The notes under the pieces: generated by a model
What the model was told of the DNA's origin: nothing
Seen by the model: only the letters and a program-made list of their open reading frames with translations
The model's database searches: none
Translations under genes and position numbers: made by a program
Shown: positions 42,430 through 52,015 of the stretch, piece after piece
Layout of the letters: every line of letters starts with the position of its first letter
Position numbering within the stretch: the stretch's first letter is position 1
Assembly: GCA_965233665.1 (NCBI GenBank)
Contig: CBDDTG010000069.1
Span: 283,053 to 347,052, forward strand
Direction of reading: 5' to 3'
Length of the DNA: 64,000 bases
Origin: Bacterioplanes sp965233665
GTDB lineage: Bacteria; Pseudomonadota; Gammaproteobacteria; Pseudomonadales; Oceanobacteraceae

Positions 42430-44739
42430 ATGACTTACCCTGCAGTTGAGACCCATAATCTGGGCTTTCCCCGCATTGGCGATCAGCGCCAACTCAAGTT
42501 CGCACTAGAGGCTTTCTGGCAAGGCCAGCAATCGGCGGAGCAGCTTTTGAATACGGCGGCGCAGCTGAGGCAGCAGCACTGGCAGTGGCAAAGCCAGTTA
42601 AACCGAGCGCCAGTCGGTGATTTTTCTCTGTATGACCAAGTGTTGGACATGAGCTTTACGCTGGGCGTGGTGCCTGAGCGCGCTCAGCAAGGTGGCGGTG
42701 ATGAGCTGGATCGCTACTTTCGCGTCGCTCGTGGTCGCAGCGCCAGCGATGACGCATGCTGCGCCGTGCATGCCGGTGAAATGACCAAATGGTTTGATAC
42801 CAACTATCACTACATCGTGCCGGAGTTCAGTGCTGATACTGAGTTCACTCTTAACAGTGAGCGCCTGCTGTCGCAGCTCGCAGAGGCCCAGCAGCAATTG
42901 GGGCAAGAGGCGGCGAAGCCCGTCATTATCGGCCCTGTGACTTATTTATGGTTGGGCAAAGCCAAAGACGACAGCAACAAGCTGGCGCTGTTGGAGCGCT
43001 TACTGCCTGTGTATGCCGAGTTGCTCAATCAATTGGCAGCGGCGGGTGTTGATTGGGTGCAAATCGACGAGCCGATTTTGGTTACCGATCTCGACGCCGA
43101 CTGGCGCTATGCCTTGCAGCAGGCCTATCACCAGTTAAAAGTTTGCCCAGTTAAGTTACTGCTCACCAGTTACTTTGGCGAGCTGCGCGATAACTTGCAG
43201 TTGGCTTGCGAACTCCCCGTCGCTGGCTTGCACATAGATGCCGTGCGTGGCCGTGACGAAGTTACCCAGGTGGCAGACTGGCTGCCCTTGCACAAAGTGC
43301 TGTCGCTGGGCGTGGTGGATGGCCGCAATATTTGGAAAACCGATTTAAACGCCACGCTGGAGTGGCTGCAGCCGCTGGCGCAAAAGCGGCCGCAATCGCT
43401 GTGGCTGGCACCGTCTTGCTCGTTATTGCACGTGCCCGTCGATCTGGACAGCGAGCAACAGTTAGACCCAGAAGTGCTGCCTTGGCTGGCATTTGCTCGG
43501 CAAAAACTGCAAGAAATTGAACTGTTGGCCACTGCCTTGAACCAAGGGCGCGATGCTGTCGCCCAGGCGTTGGCGCAAAATCAGCAAGCGCAGAACAGCC
43601 GCCGGCAATCCCAGCGTGTGCACAACCCCGACGTGGCAGCGGCGCTGGCCAATGTTCAACCTGAGTGGCAACGGCGTCAAAGCCCGTTTGCTCAGCGCAG
43701 CGAAGTGCAAAAATCGGCGCTGCAGTTGCCGCTGTATCCGACCACCACCATCGGTTCATTCCCGCAAACCCGTGAGATTCGCCAGGCACGTCTGCAATTT
43801 CGCCGCGGTGAACTGAAAACAGAGCAATATCAGCAAACCATGCGTGACCATATTGAGCACGATATTCGCCAGCAAGAGCAGCTGGGGCTGGATGTATTAG
43901 TGCATGGTGAAGCTGAGCGCAATGATATGGTCGAGTATTTTGGCCAGCAGCTAGAAGGCTATGTCTTTAGCCAGTATGGCTGGGTGCAATCCTATGGCTC
44001 ACGCTGTGTGAAGCCGCCCATTTTATTTGGCGATATTAGCCGCCCCAATGCCATGACGGTGGAGTGGATTGAATACGCCCAATCACTGACGGATAAACCG
44101 GTCAAAGGCATGCTCACAGGCCCTGTGACCATTTTGAACTGGTCGTTTGTACGCGATGACCAGCCGCGCAGTGATACTTGCCAGCAACTGGCCTTGGCCA
44201 TTCGTGAGGAAGTGCTCGATTTGGAAAAGGCCGGCGTCAAAGTGATTCAAATTGATGAAGCGGCTTTGCGCGAGGGCTTGCCGCTGCGTCGCAGCCAGTG
44301 GCAGCACTACCTTGATTGGGCTGTATCCAGCTTTCGCCTGTGTGCCAATGGCGTGGCGGACGATGTACAGATCCACACCCATATGTGCTATTCGGAATTT
44401 AACGACATTATTGAGGCCATTGCCGCCATGGATGCTGACGTCATCACCATTGAAACCTCGCGCTCGGACATGGAATTGCTCGATGCCTTTGATGATTTCC
44501 AATACCCCAATGACATTGGCCCGGGCGTTTACGACATTCACTCGCCCAATATCCCTAGCCAGCAGCACATTGTGCAGTTGATGGAAAAAGCGGCACAGCG
44601 CATTCCGGCTGAGCGCTTGTGGGTGAACCCGGACTGCGGCCTGAAAACCCGCCAGTGGCAAGAGGTCATGCCAGCTCTGGAATGCATGGTTGCAGCGGCC
44701 AAGCAACTGCGGCAGCAGGCACAAACGAGCGCGGCTTAA
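42430..44739 (+). CDS. metE: MetE, cobalamin-independent methionine synthase
   Basis: A 769-residue enzyme transferring methyl from methyl-tetrahydrofolate-triglutamate to homocysteine. N-terminal NLGFPRIGDQRQLKFALEAFW starts the protein. Zinc ligands His651 and Cys653 (IHTHMCYSEF) and Cys736 (NPDCGLKTR) have the spacing of E. coli His641, Cys643 and Cys726. The two domains are the usual duplicated barrels. It is a single-gene unit with its own terminator and a MetR-type site. Confidence 0.97.
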   Translation: MTYPAVETHNLGFPRIGDQRQLKFALEAFWQGQQSAEQLLNTAAQLRQQHWQWQSQLNRAPVGDFSLYDQVLDMSFTLGVVPERAQQGGGDELDRYFRVARGRSASDDACCAVHAGEMTKWFDTNYHYIVPEFSADTEFTLNSERLLSQLAEAQQQLGQEAAKPVIIGPVTYLWLGKAKDDSNKLALLERLLPVYAELLNQLAAAGVDWVQIDEPILVTDLDADWRYALQQAYHQLKVCPVKLLLTSYFGELRDNLQLACELPVAGLHIDAVRGRDEVTQVADWLPLHKVLSLGVVDGRNIWKTDLNATLEWLQPLAQKRPQSLWLAPSCSLLHVPVDLDSEQQLDPEVLPWLAFARQKLQEIELLATALNQGRDAVAQALAQNQQAQNSRRQSQRVHNPDVAAALANVQPEWQRRQSPFAQRSEVQKSALQLPLYPTTTIGSFPQTREIRQARLQFRRGELKTEQYQQTMRDHIEHDIRQQEQLGLDVLVHGEAERNDMVEYFGQQLEGYVFSQYGWVQSYGSRCVKPPILFGDISRPNAMTVEWIEYAQSLTDKPVKGMLTGPVTILNWSFVRDDQPRSDTCQQLALAIREEVLDLEKAGVKVIQIDEAALREGLPLRRSQWQHYLDWAVSSFRLCANGVADDVQIHTHMCYSEFNDIIEAIAAMDADVITIETSRSDMELLDAFDDFQYPNDIGPGVYDIHSPNIPSQQHIVQLMEKAAQRIPAERLWVNPDCGLKTRQWQEVMPALECMVAAAKQLRQQAQTSAA

Positions 44740-44791
44740 GTAGCGCTCACTAACGACAGCAGAGGCTGACTTTACAGAGCAAGACTGCTCG

Positions 44792-44826
44792 CGGCGACGG
44801 CATTAAGGTATGCTGTCGCCGTTTTT
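44792..44826 (+). terminator. Terminator of metE
   Basis: CGGCGACGGCAT (44792-44803), loop TAAGGT, ATGCTGTCGCCG (44810-44821) then TTTTT. The 12-bp stem has one wobble. The ribosome site of the next gene begins five bases later, so that gene has very little leader unless its promoter overlaps this hairpin. Confidence 0.93.
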
Positions 44827-44842
44827 GTTTCAGGAGTCTGTT

Positions 44843-45142
44843 GTGGTTCTATTTCGCCTTGCAAGCCTGCTAGAAGGGCTGTCTTACCTTGTTATTCTGT
44901 GCGTCACCCTAGGGCTGATCAGCCGTGATTTTGTCTATGTCTTGGGCATGGGGCACGGCGTTTTGTTTATGGTGTACGTGGCGCTGTCGTTTTACGCGGC
45001 CCATAAAATGCGTTGGTCACTGATAACCTGGTTGTTAATATTTTTGGCGGCTTTGGTACCATTTGCCTTTATTGGCGTGGAGCTGTTTTTACGCCGTCAG
45101 ATGGAAGATGATAGCGCTGAATTAACCGCAGCGAGACAATAG
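44843..45142 (+). CDS. DUF3817 family small membrane protein
   Basis: A 99-residue membrane protein with three or four hydrophobic segments and the start LFRLASLLEGLSYLVIL, as in DUF3817 (YdzA/MagnaF-like integral membrane) proteins. I use GTG 44843 because CAGGAG (44831-44836) lies six bases upstream. Just 17 bp separate it from the metE terminator. Function unknown. Confidence 0.8.
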   Translation: MVLFRLASLLEGLSYLVILCVTLGLISRDFVYVLGMGHGVLFMVYVALSFYAAHKMRWSLITWLLIFLAALVPFAFIGVELFLRRQMEDDSAELTAARQ

Positions 45143-45244
45143 ACTCATACGTTGCACTGGCTAGATTGCACGCCATCTTTGTGCCTACCCTCTGCTTGGC
45201 GAATAAAAGGTGGGCATGAAGCCAGATCACATGGATGTGAGATG

Positions 45245-45547
45245 TTACAGGGTTATTTGCTCAATGGTTTGTGAGTGAATAAAAGTAACCTCAAATTCGT
45301 CATTAACCACACACTGACGTAACTTGGGGACTAACTCTTTTACGTGCGCGGTGTTTAAGTGCAGGTCCAGTGCTTCCTGGTTTTGCCAGCGCTCTAGAGT
45401 GATAAAGGTATCGTCATCAATATAGGACTCGTACATATCACAGCCCGGTTCGTGGGGCGCGTATTCGTATTGCAAAAGATCGGCGATGCTTTTTAAAGAT
45501 TGTTGCATGCCGGGTTTGATGGTTGCTTTGACAATGGCGGTGATCAT
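45245..45547 (-). CDS. Antibiotic biosynthesis monooxygenase (ABM)-domain protein
   Basis: A 100-residue ABM/YgiN-type ferredoxin-fold protein: MITAIVKATIKPG, GCDMYESYIDDDTFITLERWQNQEALDLHLNTAH, then a C-terminal strand. Members are dimeric quinol monooxygenases or small-molecule oxygenases. The start has AAGGATTTTT upstream. It is convergent with the DUF3817 gene. The substrate is unknown. Confidence 0.88.
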   Translation of the reverse strand: MITAIVKATIKPGMQQSLKSIADLLQYEYAPHEPGCDMYESYIDDDTFITLERWQNQEALDLHLNTAHVKELVPKLRQCVVNDEFEVTFIHSQTIEQITL

Positions 45548-45798
45548 AAAAATCCTTATCGTTGTCTGTGGCTGTAAAGTACGTATCGCTGGCTGAGCTG
45601 AATCATGCCCGTCCCCGGTCAGTTGTGACTAGGGTGTTTTTTTAAACACATTTGCTCACTCGGGTGACCAACACCCGCGTCGCAGCCTTGGTTGAGTGCT
45701 GAAACAAATGGCAGTGTGGTCGGTGTTTTCTTCGAGCGGGCATGTGTTTATCCTTTAATCAGGCTTTGCCTTTATCCATTAAGCATTGAAGAACCCTC

Positions 45799-46941
45799 AT
45801 GACTGATCATGTACTGCCACAGCAAGCACGTCTGACGTTACCCGTTAAGCAATGGCTGGTGTCTCGCCGTGTGCAGTTTTGGCTTTGCCAAGCCATTGGT
45901 TGGTTGGGCTATGGCTTTTTTGTGTCCATGAGTGAATTCTTGTGGGACAAAGAAGACGGTGGCATTCCCTGGCAGTATCCGCTGTTTTCTTTGGTGACGG
46001 GGTTGTTGCTGAGCTGGGCCATGCATCCCGTGCTAAAGCGCTCGTTGCAGTGGCCGGGGTGGTGGCGCTGGCCAGCCAGTGTGTTGTGTGTGATTGTGGC
46101 GGCGGGCATTTGGTCGGCGGTGAAGATGCTGGTGTACAGCGCCCGTCATGGCAAGCTAGAAACGCTGGAGTGGATGAACTATTTCAGTTGGTTTGCCTAC
46201 TCATTTTTTATCTTGTTGAGCTGGGCGGCGCTGTATTTTGGTATCAGCTTTTACCGTTTATGGCAGCAGGAGCAGCGCCGCTCGCTGCAGGCCCAGGCAC
46301 AAGCCCACTTGGCGCAGCTACGCATGTTGCAGTACCAGCTCAATCCGCACTTTCTGTTTAACACCCTAAACGCCATCACTACCTTGGTGTTGGAGCAGCA
46401 AACCCATCAGGCCGATCGCATGTTGTCGGGCTTGTCGCGCTTACTGCGCTACGCATTGGAGCAAAATGCCCAGCAGCCGGTTTCCCTTGCAACGGAGTTG
46501 GAAGCCCTGCAGTGGTATTTGGATATTGAACAGCAACGCTTTGCCGATGATTTGGCCGTCAGTTGGCAAATTTCTGACGCCGCCCAGCGGCAAAGTATTC
46601 CCAGCTTGCTGCTGCAGCCTCTGGTGGAAAATGCAGTCATTCATGGCATGAACCAGGACGGTAAACGCGATATTCACATCAGTGCTGATGTTATGGCAGA
46701 TCACCTAGAGCTGGTGGTGAGCGATCGTGGCCAAGGCATGGAGGGTGTCGGGCAGCACCCGATTCCGCTGGAGACCTTTCGCTCACGCTTAGGTGTGGGG
46801 CTGAGCAATGTGCTGGAGCGCTTGGATGTGACCTACCATGGCCACGCGCAGATTTGGCTGCAAGATCACCAACCCGGCTTAAGCATTGGTATTTCTCTGC
46901 CGCTGAGTGTGCCTATGGTGCGCCGGCCATATGGTCATTAG
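45799..46941 (+). CDS. LytS/YehU-type sensor histidine kinase
   Basis: A 380-residue membrane kinase. Four hydrophobic segments occupy about residues 25-160. A His_kinase domain follows with the phospho-acceptor His184 in LNPHFLFNTLNAITTL, and an ATPase domain has LLQPLVENAVIHG (N box) and DRGQGM (G1). It sits 3 bp before its LytTR-type response regulator gene and 864 bp upstream of an RND pump, so it probably senses an envelope stress or toxic compound. Confidence 0.92.
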   Translation: MTDHVLPQQARLTLPVKQWLVSRRVQFWLCQAIGWLGYGFFVSMSEFLWDKEDGGIPWQYPLFSLVTGLLLSWAMHPVLKRSLQWPGWWRWPASVLCVIVAAGIWSAVKMLVYSARHGKLETLEWMNYFSWFAYSFFILLSWAALYFGISFYRLWQQEQRRSLQAQAQAHLAQLRMLQYQLNPHFLFNTLNAITTLVLEQQTHQADRMLSGLSRLLRYALEQNAQQPVSLATELEALQWYLDIEQQRFADDLAVSWQISDAAQRQSIPSLLLQPLVENAVIHGMNQDGKRDIHISADVMADHLELVVSDRGQGMEGVGQHPIPLETFRSRLGVGLSNVLERLDVTYHGHAQIWLQDHQPGLSIGISLPLSVPMVRRPYGH

Positions 46942-46944
46942 CCT

Positions 46945-47661
46945 ATGATATTGCGCTGTGTGATTGTCGATGATGAGCCCTTGGCTCGGCGCGGGCTGGC
47001 ATTACGGCTGCAGGCAATCGATAACGTGCAACTGGTGGCCAGCTGTGCCAGTGCACAAGAAGTGCTGACGCACCAAGCCGAATGGCAACCGGACTGCTTA
47101 CTGTTGGATATCGATATGCCACGCATGAGTGGCATGCAATTGATGCAGCAGCTGCCTGATGAGGTGGATGTGGTATTGGTCACGGCCCATCGCGAACATG
47201 CGATTCAGGCGTTCGACTTGGGCGCTACGGACTATTTGCTAAAGCCCGTGTTGCCTGATCGGCTGCAGCAGGCGTTGGAGCGCATTCGGCAAAAACGTCA
47301 ATGGCGTCAACTGGAACAGCAGCAACAACAACAGCCACAATCACTGCTCGACTGCCACACCGACCAAGGCCGCTGGCAGCTACCGATGGCCAACATCGAC
47401 TGGATCGAAGCGGCGGGCGATTACATGTGCCTGCATTGCGGTGCCAGTCAGCATATTGTTCGATCCACCTTAAAAGAGCTGGAGCAACAACTGAGCGATG
47501 AGTTTGTTCGCATTCATCGCTCCCGCCTAGTAAACGTCAGGCGCGTACGCTGCCTGCAAAAAATCACCGGTGGCGATGCCTTAGCGCAGCTTGCCGACGG
47601 CACTGAACTGCGTGTCAGTCGCCGCTATCGCCACGCTTTATTGGAGCGCTGGCACCACTAA
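46945..47661 (+). CDS. LytTR family response regulator
   Basis: A 238-residue regulator: receiver domain with VDDEPLARRG and phospho-acceptor Asp55 (LLLDIDMPRMSG), then Lys in LLKPV. A LytTR DNA-binding domain fills the C-terminal 100 residues (IEAAGDYMCLHCG, FVRIHRSRLVNVRRVR). It starts 3 bp after the kinase gene. The nearest downstream genes are an RND permease and adaptor, likely targets. Confidence 0.94.
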   Translation: MILRCVIVDDEPLARRGLALRLQAIDNVQLVASCASAQEVLTHQAEWQPDCLLLDIDMPRMSGMQLMQQLPDEVDVVLVTAHREHAIQAFDLGATDYLLKPVLPDRLQQALERIRQKRQWRQLEQQQQQQPQSLLDCHTDQGRWQLPMANIDWIEAAGDYMCLHCGASQHIVRSTLKELEQQLSDEFVRIHRSRLVNVRRVRCLQKITGGDALAQLADGTELRVSRRYRHALLERWHH

Positions 47662-47805
47662 ACGCACCCCGCGAACCGCTTAACGAATCGAGCGCTCAGC
47701 GGTATTTGCGCTTGATATTCTTGCCATCCATAGACTGGGCGCATTGTCATCACACTGACGTGCTGCACGATCACACTTAGCCTTTTGTGCCAACAAGGAA
47801 AGATT

Positions 47806-50800
47806 ATGAGCCTAACTGCCTCTGCCTTACGTAACCCTGCTGCAGCCGCTGTGGTGGTTGCCGTGGTGTTGCTGTTCGGCTTATTTAGCTTGATGAAGCT
47901 GCCTGTGCAGTTGTTTCCAGATATCGATCAGCCACAGATTTCTATTAACGCCAGTTGGCGTGGTGCTTCACCTTCGGAAATGGAAGCCGAAATCGTCAAG
48001 CCCATTGAAGAAGTGCTGCAAGGTCTACCGGGCGTCAAGGAGATGCAGGCCAATGCCAATATGACCTGGTCGGAAATATCACTGACCTTCGATATTGAAA
48101 CCGACATGCAAAAAGCGCTGTTGGATGTGATCAGCCGCATGAACCGTTTACCGGCTCTGCCCAGAGATGCCAGCCCACCCACGGTTTCCATGGCCGGTGG
48201 CAGTGGCACACCGGCACTGACGTTCTTCTTTCTGCAAAAATTGCCAGGTAACGACATCCCGTTAGAGGACTTTGTGCCCTTTGCCGAGGATGTGATTAAG
48301 CCTAGGCTGGAGTCGATTAACGGCGTGGCGAGAGTATCCATTGGTGGTTGGAGCGATATCGGCACGCAAGAGCTGGTGATTGAGTTTGACCCATTAAAAG
48401 CCGCGCAAATGGGCATTCAGATTCCACAAATTACCGCTCAGGTAAGTGAATCTGAAGATGTATCCGCCGGGCGGTTAGACGTAGAACGTAGGCGCTATAA
48501 CCTACGTTTTGCTGGCCGCTATCAGCCCGATGAATGGGAAAACATGATTCTTGAATGGCGTGCCGGTCAGCCGGTACGTTTGGGTGACGTGGCTAATGTG
48601 TCAGTAAAACCCCGCGAACGCAGTGATTTATCTCGCCAGAACGGAAACGCAGCCATCGGTATTCGTATTGACCGCGAAAATGGCGCCAATGTTTTAGGCA
48701 CGTTAGAACAGGTCAAGGCAGCGGTTGAAGAGCTGCGTACCGGCCCGATCGCCGAGCGTGGCTTAGACATGCAGCAATCCTTTGATGCCTCGGTTTTTAT
48801 TAACCGTGCCATTAACTTGGTAACCAGCAACTTAGTGATGGGCGTGCTGCTGGCGGTGGGCATTTTGTGGTGGTTTTTACGCCGCATGCGCGCCACTTTG
48901 GTAGTCGCCATGGCGATTCCAATTTCGTTGCTGGGCACTTTTATTGTGCTCAATTTTGCGGGTCGTACGTTAAATGTGATTTCTCTGGCGGGATTGGCGT
49001 TTGCCGTTGGTATGGTGCTGGATGCCGCCATCGTCGTGCTGGAAAACATTGTGCGCTTACGCGAGCGCGGCATGCCACCGCGAGAAGCGGCATTACTTGG
49101 CAGTCAGCAAGTATGGGGGGCGTTGCTAGCCTCCACGGCCACCACAGTTGCGATTTTTGTGCCGGTAGTTTTTTTAAAGGACGTCGAAGGCCAGCTGTTT
49201 AGCGATTTGGCGCTGACCATTGCCATTGCCGTGGTGTTGTCGTTACTGGTCGCCGTGGCCGTGGTGCCCATGATGGCTAAGCGCTGGCTTAGCGCCACCA
49301 AGCTTGAGGACCATCACCAACGCAGCTGGGAAAAGCTCACCGCTGGCATTATGAAAATTACCGCCACGCGCAAACGTCGCTGGCTGGTACTGGTGGGCTT
49401 GGTCAGCGTGCCGGTTGCTGTGACGGTGAGTTTAATTCCCGAGTTGGATTATTTGCCACCGGTGAAACGTGATGCCGTTGATACCTGGTTTCGTTTTCCA
49501 CCGGCCACCAATCTCGACACCATTGAACGTGAAATTGTCACCAAGTTAGAAGCGCGGTTAAAACCCTATATGGATGGTGAGCGCCAGCCGGCACTGAAGA
49601 ACTATTACATTTTGGTGTGGGGCAATGGCGGCGGCACCATGGGTGTACGAGTTAAAGACCAGAGCCAAGTAAAAGAAATGGAACGCATTATTCGCGAAGA
49701 AATCACCCGCGATTTGCCCGATACCATGGCTTTTAGCTCCCAAGGCAATTTGTTTGGTCGTTTTGGCAGTGATCGCTCCATTCCGATTCATCTGCAAAGT
49801 CGTGATACCGAGTCCTTGCGTGAGGTTGCCCGTCAGGCCATGGGCTGGATAAACGAGGCTTTGCCAGAAGCACAAGCACGGCCAGAGCCGAGTTTGGAGC
49901 AAGCCGAGCCGGAATTGCGCTTATATCCTAATGACAGACGTTTGCACGAAAACGGCTGGAGCCGTCAGCAACTAGCAACCGTCACTCGTACCTTAGGGCA
50001 GGGCATGTATGTCGGCGAATATTTCGATGGCAATAATCGCCTCGATATTATCGTGCGCGCGGCCGATGATCAGCGCCCGGAAACGCTGGAAGATTTACCC
50101 CTAGCGGTGGGCGATAACCGCATCGTACCACTGAGCGAACTCGCCACATTAGAGCGTACTGTTGGCCCGGATCGCATTCGTCGTATTGATGGCCGCCGTA
50201 CCATTACGCTGGAAGTTTCACCGCCAGAAAATATGTCACTGGAGCGTGCAATGACGGCGCTTCAAACCCACGTTGAGCCGAAATTGCAGGCCATTATGCC
50301 AGCCGATGGTCGCATTATTTATGGTGGCAGTGCCGACAGCCTGAAGCAGGCACTGGCAACCTTATCGGAGAACTTTTTAATTGCACTGGGCATTTTATTT
50401 TTGCTGATGAGTGCCTTGTTCCGCTCACCTAAAGACAGTGCCTTGGTGGTATTGGCCATTCCTTTGGCCACCGTTGGTGGGGTATTGGCGCTGCAAATTC
50501 TTAATTTAATTAGCTTCCAGCCTCTGGACTTGCTGACCATGATTGGTTTTGTGATTTTGCTGGGGTTGGTGGTGAACAATGCCATTTTGCTGGTGCATCA
50601 GGCTCGTATTGGTGAGCGCGAAGGCTTGGATCGCCATGCCGCGGTGGAGCAATCGTTGCTGCTGCGTTTGCGTCCTATTTTTATGAGCACACTGACCAGC
50701 ATTTTTGGCATGTTGCCATTGCTGCTGATTCCGGGCGAAGGCAGCGTGATTTATCGCGGCCTGGCGGCGGTGATCGTCGGTGGCATGGTAGTAAGCACGG

Positions 50801-50901
50801 TATTCACCCTGATTTTATTGCCCTGCCTGCTGCGTATGGGCAAAGCTCAGCCAAAAATTCAGGCTGACGATGACGATCAGCAATGGCCGAGGGCGGCCTA
50901 A
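47806..50901 (+). CDS. RND efflux permease
   Basis: A 1031-residue RND transporter with twelve transmembrane helices and two large periplasmic loops (about residues 35-330 and 560-860). TM4 carries GMVLDAAIVVLEN, with the second Asp of the usual DD pair replaced by Ala, as in some HAE1-type permeases. Later segments include GLVVNNAILLVHQA. The ATG at 47806 follows AAGGAAAG. It is followed by its adaptor gene, which is the reverse of the usual adaptor-permease order. No outer-membrane TolC partner is present in the window. Confidence 0.93.
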   Translation: MSLTASALRNPAAAAVVVAVVLLFGLFSLMKLPVQLFPDIDQPQISINASWRGASPSEMEAEIVKPIEEVLQGLPGVKEMQANANMTWSEISLTFDIETDMQKALLDVISRMNRLPALPRDASPPTVSMAGGSGTPALTFFFLQKLPGNDIPLEDFVPFAEDVIKPRLESINGVARVSIGGWSDIGTQELVIEFDPLKAAQMGIQIPQITAQVSESEDVSAGRLDVERRRYNLRFAGRYQPDEWENMILEWRAGQPVRLGDVANVSVKPRERSDLSRQNGNAAIGIRIDRENGANVLGTLEQVKAAVEELRTGPIAERGLDMQQSFDASVFINRAINLVTSNLVMGVLLAVGILWWFLRRMRATLVVAMAIPISLLGTFIVLNFAGRTLNVISLAGLAFAVGMVLDAAIVVLENIVRLRERGMPPREAALLGSQQVWGALLASTATTVAIFVPVVFLKDVEGQLFSDLALTIAIAVVLSLLVAVAVVPMMAKRWLSATKLEDHHQRSWEKLTAGIMKITATRKRRWLVLVGLVSVPVAVTVSLIPELDYLPPVKRDAVDTWFRFPPATNLDTIEREIVTKLEARLKPYMDGERQPALKNYYILVWGNGGGTMGVRVKDQSQVKEMERIIREEITRDLPDTMAFSSQGNLFGRFGSDRSIPIHLQSRDTESLREVARQAMGWINEALPEAQARPEPSLEQAEPELRLYPNDRRLHENGWSRQQLATVTRTLGQGMYVGEYFDGNNRLDIIVRAADDQRPETLEDLPLAVGDNRIVPLSELATLERTVGPDRIRRIDGRRTITLEVSPPENMSLERAMTALQTHVEPKLQAIMPADGRIIYGGSADSLKQALATLSENFLIALGILFLLMSALFRSPKDSALVVLAIPLATVGGVLALQILNLISFQPLDLLTMIGFVILLGLVVNNAILLVHQARIGEREGLDRHAAVEQSLLLRLRPIFMSTLTSIFGMLPLLLIPGEGSVIYRGLAAVIVGGMVVSTVFTLILLPCLLRMGKAQPKIQADDDDQQWPRAA

Positions 50902-50945
50902 TGAAAGCCTGGTCAATGATGAATAAAAAAGAGGAGCACACAGTT

Positions 50946-51971
50946 ATGCGCCGTGTTATTTCAATATTGTGCCTGACTGTGGCTGCATATAGCGGTCACA
51001 GTCAGGCAGAGGACGCCACTCTGGTGAGCGTCGCGACCGTGGTGGAAGCGCAGCAAGCGCCGACCATTTGGGCGCCCGGTAACGTCATTAGCCGTGCCGA
51101 CTCACGCATTGCGGCTGAAAATAGCGGTATTTTACTGGCGGTTAAAGACGTCGGCAGTCGCGTGCAAAAAGGCGATGAGCTGGCCAGTATGAAGCAGCGC
51201 GAATGGCAACTTCAGCGTCAACGCGACGAAGCCGAAGTCAAACGTTTGCAAGCGCGTTTAGCCTTTACTAGTCGCCAAGTGGAGCGTACGCAGCGCTTGT
51301 CTGCTAGCCAAAGTGAGGCGCGATTTCGCCTGGATGAGCTGCAAATGGAACAGCAAGTGCTGGAGCAAGAAGTGGCACTCGCTCAAGCAGCGCTGGCTAC
51401 AACTGAGTATCGTATCGAACGCGCGGTTATTCGTGCACCGTTTGCGGGCGTTGTTGCTGCGCGCGAAAAGCAGCCAGGTGAATACGTCGATGCAGGCGAT
51501 GCAGTCGTGCGCATCGTTAGTCTCGAACAGTTAGAGCTGAGCGTTAGTGCGCCGGTCGAAGTGCAAGCCCATGTGCAGGCGGGTGATCAGGTGCAAGTGC
51601 GTTTACCTGACGGTGAGCTGCTGAGCAGCCAGGTACGTGCGGTGGTGCCGGTGGGCGACGAGCGCTCACGTATGCTAGAAGTGCGGGTCGCATTGCCACA
51701 AGGGTTTGTCGTTGGCCAAGGGCTGAGTGTGGCCTTGCCACAAGGGCCAGCGCAGACGGTGAAAATGATTCCACGTGATGCCTTGGTACTGCGCCAGGAT
51801 GCGGTGTATGTCTATCGTTTAAACGACGGCAAAGCTGAACGTTTGGTGGTAAAACCAGGTGAAGGGCAGCAAGGCAATATTGCCATTAGCGGCCCATTGC
51901 AAGTGGGCGATGAAGTGGTCATTCGCGGTGCAGAGCGCTTGCGCCCCGGCCAGGCGGTGCGTACCAGTTGA
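50946..51971 (+). CDS. RND periplasmic adaptor (membrane fusion protein)
   Basis: A 341-residue adaptor with a signal peptide (MRRVISILCLTVAAYSGHSQA). It has lipoyl half motifs (GNVISRADSRIAAENSGILLAVKDVGSRVQKGDELA and APFAGVVAAREKQPGEYVDAGD), an intervening coiled coil with long Gln/Glu-rich helices, and a beta-barrel domain. ATG 50946 has GAGGAG nine bases upstream, and an alternative ATG at 50901 overlaps the permease stop. It partners the permease upstream. Confidence 0.9.
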   Translation: MRRVISILCLTVAAYSGHSQAEDATLVSVATVVEAQQAPTIWAPGNVISRADSRIAAENSGILLAVKDVGSRVQKGDELASMKQREWQLQRQRDEAEVKRLQARLAFTSRQVERTQRLSASQSEARFRLDELQMEQQVLEQEVALAQAALATTEYRIERAVIRAPFAGVVAAREKQPGEYVDAGDAVVRIVSLEQLELSVSAPVEVQAHVQAGDQVQVRLPDGELLSSQVRAVVPVGDERSRMLEVRVALPQGFVVGQGLSVALPQGPAQTVKMIPRDALVLRQDAVYVYRLNDGKAERLVVKPGEGQQGNIAISGPLQVGDEVVIRGAERLRPGQAVRTS

Positions 51972-52015
51972 TGTCGTTAAGCAGGAGGTGTGCTGCCTGT
52001 CTGTTTTTTATCTAT

